Positions 1-9,002 of a stretch of DNA of 18,743 bases are shown here, in pieces. The notes below the pieces were generated by a model that made no database searches, was not told where the DNA came from, and was given only the letters and a program-made list of their open reading frames with translations. The position numbers were made by a program, and so were the translations under genes. The DNA is taken from NCBI GenBank assembly GCA_003024985.2, contig PXIH01S0006411.1; one strand, written 5' to 3'. Source of the DNA: Euperipatoides rowelli (Eukaryota; Onychophora; Udeonychophora; Euonychophora; Peripatopsidae). Every line of letters begins with the position of its first letter. Position 1 is the first letter of the stretch.

Positions 1-149
1 TAATTTTTTTTGAGGAAGGGTTGGTGGGCTTTGCAATGGACCCTGGGGGGAGGGGATAACCACTTGACCCCTACATTTTGTGGTGTGGCCCCGCATATCA
101 TGGGATATTTCCTAATTGGCCCTACTATTAATTGAGTTTGAGACCCCTG
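1..149. mobile_element. Right end of a hAT-like DNA transposon (cut by window start)
   Basis: The stretch ends in GTTTGAGACCCCTG (136-149), whose reverse complement CAGGGGTCTCAAAC has the CAGGG start and the 'TCTCAAAC' core common at hAT-type ends. The sequence leading up to it is richer in GC (runs of G and CCCC) than what follows, as if it belongs to a different unit. The left end lies outside the window, so no target duplication can be checked. No reading frame is visible. This call rests on one terminus and is tentative. Confidence 0.35.
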
Positions 150-1281
150 GTCTATATAGTCAATACAAAACAAAATCTGTCTTCTCCATCTTTTTTCTCT
201 ACTAAGTGCACTGGAGATCACCATGGAGATAATACAATACATTCTTCAATTAATCCCCTGTCTAGTAATTTGTCATTAATTATGGTCATTTTTTAGGGGT
301 TTCTGGGTAACATTTATTGGAGAGGGACTTCGAGTCCCAGTATTTATTGTGTGACAAACTATGTTAGTCAGACCAGATAATTCATTGAAATTTACCTCAT
401 GACTTGACAAAAAAATCCCATAGTTGTTCGTTTTTTTTTAAATTTAGTAAAGTGGACTTCTGTTAAGTTTTTTGGTCGCTTCACTACCTCTACTGGGTTT
501 ATTTCACTTTATATAGGGTCTTCTATATTTTGTTATTTTTTTTTTAAATCCCAGTCAATTGCAACACACTAGCTTTTTCCAGTATTGTTGCATATTGGCT
601 CTGTTTAATGTATTTAGAATTTTTTTTTTTTTTTGGGGGGGGGGGGGCGTTATCTTCATGGGATTGTTCCATTTGTCTTGCTGTATATATTATTTTTGTC
701 TATTACTTCAATAAATCTAACCCATAAATCTTCTGAAGTTTTCGTGATTGTTTATTTAACAATTCTTGGATATTCTCTAATTGTGTTAAAATTATATTCT
801 TATGAAGTCTTTTTTTTTAGTTTAAAATGTAGTTTGTCTATCCCCTCAGGAGTGGTCCATTCTAATCTGTTTTTGCACTGGTTTGGTCCTATTCCATGTT
901 TTGTGGTGAAATCTTGTCTTATTAATATATTTTGGGACAGTCTTGGAAATATGGTCATTTTTTTGAGGAAATACTGTCTATCCAAGTGTGAGGTGTGCTT
1001 TACCCCAAGAATTAAATTATATATAATTTACAGATAGCTTTACTCTACTAGTATGAGGGATGATTATATTTTGATTTGCAGTCTGTATTAAATTGAAGAG
1101 CTCTTTGTTGATCCGAGTAATGTTTGCTCCACTCTCAATTCTGCCTTGGAAATTTATACCTTCCACAGAGATTTTATGACTGCTGTCTTTAATTTTTGTT
1201 TGGTATTAGTTCCTGTATGTCTTTTATTATTTTAATATCTTGTTGGTCATTCATTATTCATTTTGTTGCCTCAGTGGGCAG
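150..1281. other. AT-rich non-coding DNA, no gene seen
   Basis: T-rich sequence with no recognisable exon, domain or element. The longest open frame (633-1037) starts in a homopolymer tract and encodes a low-complexity hydrophobic peptide with no family resemblance, so it is taken as chance. A T15-G13 homopolymer junction lies at 620-647. A small GGGAC-TTCGA-GTCCC hairpin near 325-340 is too short on its own to be a tRNA arm. Confidence 0.6.
620..647. repeat. Poly-T / poly-G junction (T15 G13)
   Basis: Fifteen T (620-634) run directly into thirteen G (635-647). A similar junction read from the other strand, C12 followed by A18, lies at 3493-3522. Lengths of such tracts are error-prone in assemblies. 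Confidence 0.9.
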
Positions 1282-1398
1282 CAGGATTGGCAAAAAAACC
1301 CAAAACACCGATTTTTTGGTTTAAACCATTTTTTTTTTTTTTTAAACCAGTTTTTTTGGTTTAAACCAAAAAACCGTTTTTTTTTTTTGCCAACCCTG
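1282..1398. mobile_element. 117-bp hAT-type MITE with 8-bp target duplication
   Basis: The left end CAGGATTGGCAAAAAA (1282) and the reverse complement of the right end, CAGGGTTGGCAAAAAA (ending 1398), match at 15 of 16 positions. The element is flanked by GTGGGCAG (1274-1281) and GTGAGCAG (1399-1406), an 8-bp target-site duplication with one difference. An 8-bp duplication with CAGGG-type ends is the hAT superfamily pattern. The interior is a nested palindrome built from GGTTTAAACC and runs of A and T, with no coding capacity. The unit can be drawn as one long foldback. Open frames reading across it on both strands are low-complexity K/F-rich artefacts. Confidence 0.8.
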
Positions 1399-1406
1399 GT
1401 GAGCAG

Positions 1407-3370
1407 TAATATAAGTTTGATTTTCAGTGGAGATTTTCTTAGGGTGGTTTCTTGGTTCACTGGCCCATATCTTAGTATCAGAGTTTTAGTTTAAAGAATT
1501 TGGTTACCACAGAGCTGTTTTGGAAGGTATTTTCCCTACTTTGTATGTTACTGTTAGGTTTATTTATTACACAAAATTGAAAATATAGCCTACACAATAG
1601 ATCTCTAACATAGATCAAAACTCTAAAACTTATGTCAAGTAGTACCAGTATATAATCACATATAGAAAAACAAAATAATAATTATATATACTGTACAAAT
1701 AAATGAAATGTAATTAAATGTTTTAAAAATATAAGGCCCTAGCCCATAAGGATGTGTGCCTTATTTACATAAATTCCAAATTGTATACGATTGAAAACAG
1801 CATTTGAGAATTGTTATTAACCACAATACATTTCCAATATATAATGCAGGTGGAAACGTTTTATAAATATGCATATTGTTGCAAGACTTCACTATAATCA
1901 ATATGATGGGAACTATTAACTACATTAGTCTCAAACAAAAACATACAAGATGGTGACTATTAACCAATGTTAGAAATAGTTACTTCATTCAATGTAGATT
2001 AAAGCCAATAGAACCACCATTACAGATTATGTAATCTGTAGTTCAATGTCAAAGAGGCAATCGTATATAACACTTCATCATACTCATGAAGATGAAGATT
2101 CTCAATTAAAAATAATATTTCAAACCAAAAAGGAAAAGAAAACTCAATGTAATATCCATAAATTATAGACACACATTTGTAAAAATAAATAAATAATAAA
2201 GAGATCAGCTTGAACAGGTTACCAATCCAAGGCCCCCGGTAACGCCTAGATTCACAATCAGGAACAAATAAATTCTAACTAACTTGTTTAAATCCACTAT
2301 GAATTTAAAAGTCAATAGATTGACACTATTTGAACAAACTGTACTCAAAATAATAATTAAAAACAATAAATATAACATAAAAAAAAAAAAGTATTTACAA
2401 AATCATAAAGACAATACTGCCATTAATAACGCATTTAGTGTTCATTGCTTGCTATTTATGTAATAATCGTGGGTTGGAGAGTCGTACATGAGGTGAAAGG
2501 GGGGGGGGGCATCTATAATCTGCAAAGATGGCATTAATTTGACTTGCTTGATTATATTATTATTTTTGACGCTTTTTATGGAGTCAGCTCTTCCTTTACT
2601 CTATCTTCGGTCTCTCTTTTTATTTTTTAATTCATGATTTCTTCTATCATAGCCTCTGATTGATGTTCTTCATTTCTATAGTTACCAGTATCTCAGTTCA
2701 TTCTTTCATAGGGGGGGGGAGGTCTACTGAAATTAAATTCTCTCAGTTTAGTCCTTTGAAATTTTGCGCAAGATTAGTCCACTACTCTCAAATGTTTGTT
2801 GGACGGCTTCTAAAAATTGACCCTCATTGCTAGGAAAAAAAATTGTCATTTTTATTAATATTTTATTTTATTAAATTGACTTACCATCTAAACGTTACTG
2901 ATGAAGACTTTGACGGTTATTTTCTAGAAGAATAAATAGAAACATTCCAACTTTAATGACTGAAATGTTAAAAATAAATACTATTCAAGCTAGTTAGTCG
3001 ATATATGGTTAATTTATATTAGCTTATTGATTTGTGCATTGATCTATTTGCATATTTGATTCAGAAATACAGTAGATGAAAACAAATGACAACGATGGCT
3101 TTAGATATTCCACTAATTCATACATCTTTTGTGAAGAAACATTTCCTTTTTATACACAAAGTCCATAATTTATTCACCAGATTAAGAAACTTGATACATA
3201 AAAGACTAAAACAGATTATGAAAAACGGTTAGCTACACATTGTTAACTCAAGAAGTTTCTTTCTCACACTTGAATGTATATACTGTTACAATCATTCACA
3301 ACGTGTAGATAACAAACTGACAACTGTAATGGAAAAAGCAATGTACTTGTTGTTATGAGAAACAAAATCA
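1407..3370. other. AT-rich non-coding DNA with minor repeats
   Basis: About 2 kb without a supportable gene. A 20-bp palindrome with 9-bp perfect arms lies at 2021-2040 (TACAGATTA / TAATCTGTA). Around 1725-1775 the minus strand reads like a LINE 3' end (GGGCTAGGGCCTTAT next to TTTAAA-rich sequence), but no reading frame supports it. G runs occur at about 2500-2509 and 2711-2718. Nothing else is recognisable. Confidence 0.6.
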
Positions 3371-3378
3371 CCTATAAC

Positions 3379-3659
3379 CAGGGCCCCCACAAGGGGGTGG
3401 TGGTTGGGCCTATAGTCCCAGGGCCAAGGGATCCCGTGCTTGACCAAGCTACCTAAGAAACTACATGAAACTTTATGGCATACTTAATAGCACCCCCCCC
3501 CCCCAAAAAAAAAAAAAAAAAAGTAGCCTTGTAACACCTAAGTCCTTCCAACAGCCAAAAAAAAAAAAAAAGCTTTTTAAAAGTATATAAAATTCAGACG
3601 GTACTAGGTCCCGCCTGGATTTCCAGTCCCACAGCCCCGATTAGGATGTGGGGGCCCTG
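3379..3659. mobile_element. 281-bp hAT-type MITE with 8-bp target duplication
   Basis: The ends are CAGGGCCCCCACA (3379) and its perfect inverted copy TGTGGGGGCCCTG (ending 3659). The flanks are CCTATAAC (3371-3378) and CCTAGAAC (3660-3667), an 8-bp duplication with one difference. Length, CAGGG termini and duplication size fit a non-autonomous hAT element. The interior has GC-rich subterminal parts and an AT-rich middle with a C12-A18 tract at 3493-3522 and another A run near 3558. No transposase frame is present, so movement would have depended on an enzyme supplied elsewhere. Confidence 0.8.
3493..3522. repeat. Poly-C / poly-A junction (C12 A18)
   Basis: Twelve C (3493-3504) are followed directly by eighteen A (3505-3522) inside the hAT-type MITE. 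This has the same composition as the reverse complement of the T15-G13 tract at 620-647. Confidence 0.9.
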
Positions 3660-3667
3660 CCTAGAAC

Positions 3668-4160
3668 CGTTGGGAGCCATTTTAGATACAAGTTTAACAT
3701 ATATCCTCCAATTGTACTATCAATTAAACATTGGAAGAAGCAGTTCACAGAAACCGCAAGCATCCTGCATCAAAATGGAACATGCATGCTTAACACATCT
3801 GAAGAAAAAGTTGACGCAGTACATTGCAAGTTTACTAGTCATGTGATCACAAATAGTTAAAAAAACAAAACAAATTGAGTCAACAAACAATGGTAGTTAA
3901 CTGTTTTTCAATACCTCTTATAGTTTTTTTCTTATTATGGGCACACTGTATTTTAATTTATTATTTTTCCATAAAATCCCTGGAGAAGGCAGACAATTAT
4001 TGATAAGATAAATCCTGGGAACGTATTTACTATCTTCTAGTACTCATCTTATTCTAGCAATAAGAAGAAAAACATTAATAGAATATAGTATCGTTGGGGA
4101 GGAAGAAAAAGTGGAATTAGAATGTAACCATTTTCAACAATGGTAAGTCATGGAATTATT
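3668..4160. other. Non-coding DNA between elements
   Basis: AT-rich sequence with no recognisable feature. Overlapping open frames at 3646-3860 start inside the preceding MITE and encode nothing recognisable. A donor-like AATGGTAAGT near 4138-4147 has no convincing exon upstream. Confidence 0.5.
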
Positions 4161-4168
4161 CATTAGAA

Positions 4169-5581
4169 CAGTGATTGTCAAACTGTGGTACATATACCAC
4201 TAGTGGTACATTGCATTGTTTCAAGTGGCACACAGAGATGTAACAAAAAGACAAATACATATACAAATATCCACTTCATTAGGAATCAGTAATTTTGTTT
4301 TGCCATAAAATGTGTTATTTGCACTTATAGTAGTGATGCACCGGGTACCCGGCCTACCCGGATAAATTTTCAGTACTCAGTAATTACCCGGAATCGGCAA
4401 AATGCATAGGAACCGGTGGCCGAGTACCCGAAGTCACCTTTTTAAGATTCTTTCATATGATTTTTATATTTAAATTACTTCTATTTTTAAAAATATATAT
4501 ATTTTATTAAACCCTACTAGCTTTTTAACTCATCTATGAATATGAAAATTTAATAAAATGTCTGATAAATTGAATGCTAAAATTATTTTTCATCCTATTT
4601 TTTTTATATTTAAAAGATACACGGAAAAACAATGGGAATCATTCATGGGATAAACTAAAATAATATTCCATAACTTCACATTCTGTCGTATTCCAACTGA
4701 TCAAGCATTTTTTAAATTCAGACAGTTATTAAAAGGGAAAGGAGAAAATCTTTTTTTTTTTTAATCTCAAATGAATTATATCATATTTGTTAGGTATTGA
4801 ATAAGTTTATCATTATTATTAATATTAGAAATAGTAACAGCACAAAATTATAGTACCTACATTATTTTGTTTTATAAGTTTTATAACGTATTTTACATAC
4901 AATAAATAATATTCTTGTTGCAAAATATTTGTATAAAAATAACTTTCATTTCCATAAAAAAAAAATATTGCAAGAAAGAAAGACTCGTGTGAATCGTGAT
5001 AACAGCAAATCTTTTTGTAAGTAAATTTTTGTGTGTCCTAGTGTCTTTTATACAGTACTGTATGTTATTAAAGCAATTATAAAGATTTAAACCTTTTTAA
5101 TTTATTCTTAAGTAAATTAAAAATAAATAAAATTACTCGGCCCAGTACCCGGCCGGGTATTTTTTAAATTTTCACAGGGTACTCGGTACCCGGCATTGTT
5201 TAGGACTCGGTGCATCACTATATAGTAGTTATCAATAGGTCCATGTCCATAATAACTAATCAGTGTGCAATTAGTTATGATGTAGGCTACTTAGTACATT
5301 TGATATTAGATTTTAAATTTTTAAATGAAAAACATGTTTAAGATTATATAAGATGTAAATAGGCATTGAATAAAAGTAAATAATTACTTAAATGCAATAA
5401 TTAATACCACAAAACAATAATTTTTTGACAAGATTGTTTGTTTTATTCTATTTGTTCTCTGACCATGAACACACACTCTTGGCTACACAAAGTATCAATT
5501 ATGAAATATGCACACGGTGGTACATTGATTTATAGCAGTTTATATAAGTGGTACTTCATTCCAAAAGTTTGAGAATCCCTG
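4169..5581. mobile_element. hAT-type element, 1413 bp including a nested insertion
   Basis: The left end CAGTGATTGTCAAACT (4169) and the reverse complement of the right end, CAGGGATTCTCAAACT (ending 5581), match at 14 of 16 positions. The flanks are CATTAGAA (4161-4168) and TATTAGAA (5582-5589), an 8-bp duplication with one difference. The subterminal word GTGGTACATTG occurs near both ends in the same orientation. Removing the second element at 4331-5220 leaves a core of about 520 bp. No transposase frame is visible, so this is a non-autonomous hAT-type copy. The mismatches in the ends suggest it is old. Confidence 0.8.
4331..5220. mobile_element. Nested terminal-inverted-repeat element, 890 bp
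   Basis: It starts TAGTGATGCACCG and ends CGGTGCATCACTA, a perfect 13-bp inverted pair, and lies wholly inside the hAT-type element at 4169-5581. Both subterminal regions carry several copies of TACCCGG or its variants, the sort of clustered short motif that transposases bind. TATAG occurs immediately outside both ends (4326-4330 and 5221-5225). A full 8-bp duplication is not clear, so the exact boundary is uncertain by a few bases. The middle is AT-rich with no coding frame. The ends look hAT-like, but the superfamily is an inference. Confidence 0.7.
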
Positions 5582-5710
5582 TATTAGAAGAAAGGTATAT
5601 TCTAAGATATTATTAGAGAGGAAAGGGGTAGGCTGGGAAATCATTATCATAAATTGATTTCTCTGTGTCCATAGTCTCTAACATCTGTTCTTTTTTTTTT
5701 TTTTTTGTAG

Positions 5711-5786
5711 TGGTAATGGTTGCATAGAAGGCATCGTCCAAAGATTAAAAACATACAAAGATCCAGAACTTCCTCATGAAATCAAG
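5711..5786 (+). CDS. ric8: Internal exon of a probable RIC8 (synembryn) gene
   Basis: The exon follows a T18-type polypyrimidine tract ending TTTGTAG (acceptor) and is followed by GTAAGC (donor) after AAG. It is 76 bp: one base completing a split codon, then 25 open codons ending on a full codon. The peptide contains GNGCIEGIVQRLKTY and then DPELPHEIK. The pattern 'R-x-x-x-Y ... PHE-[VI]-K' resembles the armadillo-like region of RIC8 just before its conserved FFD-leucine-rich helix. RIC8 folds nascent G-protein alpha subunits and promotes their nucleotide exchange in the cytoplasm. The splice signals and codon usage make a real exon likely. The family match is from memory of the motif and needs a search. 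No neighbouring exon was found, so flanking introns would be several kilobases long and full of transposons. It lies 122 bp after the end of the nested hAT elements. Confidence 0.55.
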
Positions 5787-6355
5787 GTAAGCATTTAAAT
5801 TATTCAAATAGAATGTTTAGGCTCATTCAATCGCACAATAAAACTCGTGTTTTTTTCCTCCAAGATTTCTAACCCTAAATATGAGATGATCTTTATTCCT
5901 TTCTTACGTCTGCCAGAGACAGAATTGTTCTCTATCAAAATAGTTAAAATTTTCTTAGCAGAAAAATTACAAATTACCATCAAAGAATGCTGCAGTTAAT
6001 TTTTTTAATGCACTTCTAAACATTCAATAATGATAAATCTGCCGCAAATTGTCCACTAGGATATATGTTGGGTGCCATTTTTGACAAACATATTCGAACA
6101 TTTGAAGACATTCTTCAACAGTTTTGATATAATTTGAATTGCAACAAAACTATAACAGTATTGGAACAATTAACAAAGTCATGTTGATGAAACACAGGTA
6201 TGTGGAATAAAAACTAAGTGTAGGGTAAGAATTTATCACGAATTTCCAATGTCGGCCATCCACCTTAAAAATTTAATTTTGATTAAAAGGTGATGAATCA
6301 TTAATTCTGAACTTCAAAATCTTGAAAAGTATATCTAAGGCCGGCCCTAGACGAA
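5787..6355. other. Probable intron sequence
   Basis: AT-rich DNA after the splice donor. At about 6060-6180 the plus strand reads as a short frame with HIRTFEDILQQF and NLNCNKT, which faintly recalls an LTR-retrotransposon reverse transcriptase segment but is interrupted and too short to call. No other feature is seen. Confidence 0.45.
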
Positions 6356-6870
6356 ATGTTTAACTGCACAAGTATATCATTGCAAGTAATAAACTTGTGC
6401 AGGTCATTCCCTAGACACAAGGTTTTAAAAATACAATATTTTCAGGTAATTTTGTTTTATTTTATTTTTTAAACATTAGGCCTATATTTAAAAAATAAAC
6501 TTGCACTTACTTACAGAATATTTTTGTAAACGTGAAACAAAATCATTTACACACAAAAAAAAATACTCACAATCAAAGTAATATATAGGCTAAGCAAGGT
6601 TCACTTTTGTAAATTTCAATAAATTCTTCTAAAACTTCCTGTGTCGACTCAAAGAAAAAAGAAAGAAAAACTTAGTAAAAAATTGCACAAACTCCCCCTA
6701 GACACTCAGGTGTGCAGCTGGGCTTGCGCAGGTTTTAGCAAAAAAGTCAAAATATTTTGATCTGCACAAGTCACTTGCACAGGTGTCTAAAACTGAACAG
6801 TTTTCTCATCTACACGCTTAAGTATACTTGCAGCAGTATACTTGTGTGTTAATATTGTGCAGTTAAACAT
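6356..6870. mobile_element. Terminal-inverted-repeat element, 515 bp
   Basis: ATGTTTAACTGCACAA at 6356-6371 and TTGTGCAGTTAAACAT at 6855-6870 are perfect 16-bp inverted copies. Similarity continues inward with gaps (ACAAGTATA then TTGCAAGTA on both sides). The interior repeats the words CTAGAC and TTGCACA or CACAAGT several times, in both orientations, which resembles clustered binding sites. No coding frame exists. The outer limits may extend past the perfect part (GGCCCTAGACGA on the left), and no target duplication was identified. The superfamily is therefore unassigned. Confidence 0.6.
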
Positions 6871-7317
6871 AACATTACATCTAATAAATAAACTGAGACG
6901 ACCAGTTGTTTGAAAATTAATAAGATCTTACATATTCACAAAAAAATGTCATTTTCTTAAAAAAATACCCTTTTACAAAAATGGTACCTGATGGAAACAT
7001 TTGGTAGCCAGATCCAGATTCAACACCCTCATATCTATAAACTAGGCCCATTTTTTTTCGAGGGAGGATTTTCAGGCAGACCAGTATTATTTATAAACAT
7101 TATATAAAACTTAGATTTTAGCACCTAACAAGAAAATTGAATGAGTTAAACATACAATATTTTGGCCAAATAAAACTAATTCGACAAAGTTCAATATAGA
7201 AATGATAATACAGTTTAACGATAACGTTGTTTCACTACAATTATAAACTGTTTGACAGCTAATTATTTAATTTCGCACAACATTTATCTATTTTCCTTAT
7301 AAGCTTGGCCTAATGAG
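6871..7317. other. Non-coding DNA, no gene seen
   Basis: AT-rich sequence with short runs of T and A. No exon, RNA gene or element end was recognised. Confidence 0.5.
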
Positions 7318-7326
7318 CTCTTGGAA

Positions 7327-7635
7327 AAATGTGTCTGCTTAGAAAACTCCCCAGCTCCATTTACTCCAGAAATGGATGTTGATTGGTTAACAGTTGGCTG
7401 AAGGAATTAATTTAAAAATCATCAATAATGATCCATTTCAATTTTGTTTAGGGTTGAAGCATAGTTATTATTTCAACTAATTGGACTAGTAATAGGGTTC
7501 ATGTTTGGTTGAAGTTTCGGACTGTGAATAAAAAAATAAGTCAGATGATAGCATTCAGTCATGTGATATGCAGTCATACAGGATTGGCTGTTTTTGGAGT
7601 AAAAGAGCTCTGGAGTTTGCTACCCAGACACTTGT
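7327..7635. mobile_element. 309-bp MITE with perfect 9-bp target duplication
   Basis: CTCTTGGAA occurs on both sides (7318-7326 and 7636-7644), a perfect 9-bp direct duplication. Inside it lie diverged inverted ends of about 48 bp. The left has TGTGTCTG, AAACTCC, CAGCTC and TTTACTCCA in order. The right reads AGTGTCTGGGTAG, CAAACTCC, AGAGCTC and TTTACTCCA on the opposite strand, roughly three quarters identical. Nine-base duplications with long inverted ends are typical of Mutator-like elements, though some hAT-like families come close. There is no transposase frame. A minus-strand open frame at 7555-7818 crosses the element's right boundary and is judged accidental. A related copy lies at 13660-13992. 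Confidence 0.7.
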
Positions 7636-7719
7636 CTCTTGGAATGAGTTATTAAAATCTTTGTAATTATCAACATAATTTGATTTAGCACTGTAAAGAA
7701 GTGAATAACTAGTCACAGA

Positions 7720-8090
7720 ATGATCACCTGCTTTTAATAGTTTTATTATTGTATCTGAAAACTTGAAGGTTCCTCTTCCCTCCATCTTTATACTTCCTAC
7801 TAGATCATTTTTATCCAATAGATTTGGCTTCGTTCAGGACACAAAGTGTCCTTACAGTAATGAGGAAGATGATCTTGAGCATATTATCTTTAGATGCAGT
7901 AGATTCTTTCAATTGAGAATGTATTTGAGTTGAATAATAGAATTTAATCTTCAGGAATCAAGTAGGCTATATCTAATTTTTATTTATTTTTATTGAATAA
8001 CCAAGAAATTGTTAAATTTGTTGCTGTTTTTTCAATATGGTGCATCAGAAATAAAAAACTTTTCTCGAATGAGGACCACAACCAAATAAC
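7720..8090 (+). pseudogene. C-terminal fragment of a LINE reverse-transcriptase protein
   Basis: A plus-strand frame from about 7722 to a stop near 7935 contains RFGFVQDTKCP, then EEDDLEHIIFRC and FFQLR. This fits the C-x(2)-C-x(n)-H-x(4)-C zinc knuckle found after the reverse transcriptase in many non-LTR retrotransposons, with the second cysteine replaced by serine (CPYS). After stops and a frame change it resumes at about 8015-8085 with FVAVFSIW, RNKKLFSN, like the usual 'W..RN..F' segment downstream. The rest of the element is missing or unrecognisable. It differs from the LINE at 9000-12621, whose C-terminus has no such knuckle, so it belongs to another family. It is dead. Confidence 0.5.
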
Positions 8091-8410
8091 ATATGTAAAA
8101 AAAAAAAGGAAATTAGGAACATCTTTGAAAGTGATTGCACCTTTGTGCCTTTTGTAGTTTTTTTTTTTTTAAATATAATAATGAACACATTAACTCTTTA
8201 AGATGTGATTTGGAACTACCGCAAGAATTTATTTTGATTTCTTACACATTTCAGTAAACTTATGTTACTATCAACTACTTTGTATATGTCATTTATAGTT
8301 GTATTTACTGTAATACTGTATATATTTTCAATATTATATAATTTAAATGTACACAATGTTCTGCTTTTATAATACATTTTTTTTTTTTTTAAATATATCA
8401 TTATTAAATA
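8091..8410. other. Non-coding DNA before the minisatellite
   Basis: AT-rich sequence with T runs at about 8158-8171 and 8379-8390. A minus-strand open frame at 8216-8425 is low-complexity and overlaps the tandem repeat, so it is not taken as a gene. Confidence 0.5.
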
Positions 8411-8544
8411 ACTAGGTGTCTTCACTAATAACTTAGTGATCTAGCCACTAGGTGTTTTCACTAACAACTTAGTGATCTAGCCACTAGGTGTCTTCACTAA
8501 TAACATAGTGATCTAGGTGTCTTCACTAATAACTTAGTTATCAC
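8411..8544. repeat. 36-bp minisatellite, about 3.7 copies
   Basis: Units start at 8411, 8447 and 8483, each beginning ACTAGGTGT and containing TTCACTAA, AACTTAGTGATCTAGCC. The third unit is shortened at its end, and a fourth partial unit runs from 8515 to about 8544. Units differ at only a few positions, so the array is fairly young. Confidence 0.9.
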
Positions 8545-8999
8545 ATGTCATTTCACTGTCATAAGAGTTGCCAATTAGTTATAATCTTTCTCATTTTCTT
8601 GTAAGCATATGGATTGGTAATTTTGTTTTTATTATGTTATTCTTCTATTACTCTTATTTTATACTTAGCACATTTGTTATGTTGGCCACCCAGAGTGACC
8701 ATGTCTCTTTCATGACCAAAGTTCATCCATCAGCTGCTAACTTGAACTACTTTCATTGAAAAAAATAGACTTAAGCCTCATTTATACTTTTTACGCAACT
8801 GGTTTTCGATCATTATTAACGGAGAAATGTTTTCATACTATTCTGAAGGGTTGGTCCGTTATACAGTCAATCAGCCAATCATATTCCTACTCTAATTTCC
8901 AACAGTTGTTATGGTTTTTAGTTTGTTTATCAAAATTAATTCAAATAAACATCTAAAATTGTGCAAAATATTTTAGCTTTACTTTATTTCAAAATGTTT
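8545..8999. other. Non-coding DNA upstream of the LINE
   Basis: Two short plus-strand open frames (8568-8759 and 8756-8956) encode low-complexity peptides with no recognised family. They may fall in the unrecognised 5' part of the LINE that follows. No splice-supported exon is visible. Confidence 0.45.
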
Positions 9000-9002
9000 A
9001 TT

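Noticed and set aside
320-345. GGGAC-TTCGA-GTCCC hairpin as a tRNA T arm
   Set aside because: The loop is five rather than seven bases and no other tRNA arms are present.
633-1037. 134-residue plus-strand open frame
   Set aside because: It starts in a poly-G tract and gives a hydrophobic, low-complexity peptide with no family resemblance or splice support.
1240-1494. Overlapping open frames on both strands
   Set aside because: They are produced by the A/T-run palindrome of the 117-bp MITE.
3646-3860. Two overlapping 66-70 residue frames
   Set aside because: They begin inside a MITE, overlap each other and have no recognisable motif.
7555-7818. Minus-strand 87-residue open frame
   Set aside because: It crosses the right end of the 309-bp MITE, lacks any recognised family and lies opposite a plus-strand LINE frame.
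8395-8560. CRISPR-like repeats
   Set aside because: The units are contiguous tandem copies with no variable spacers.
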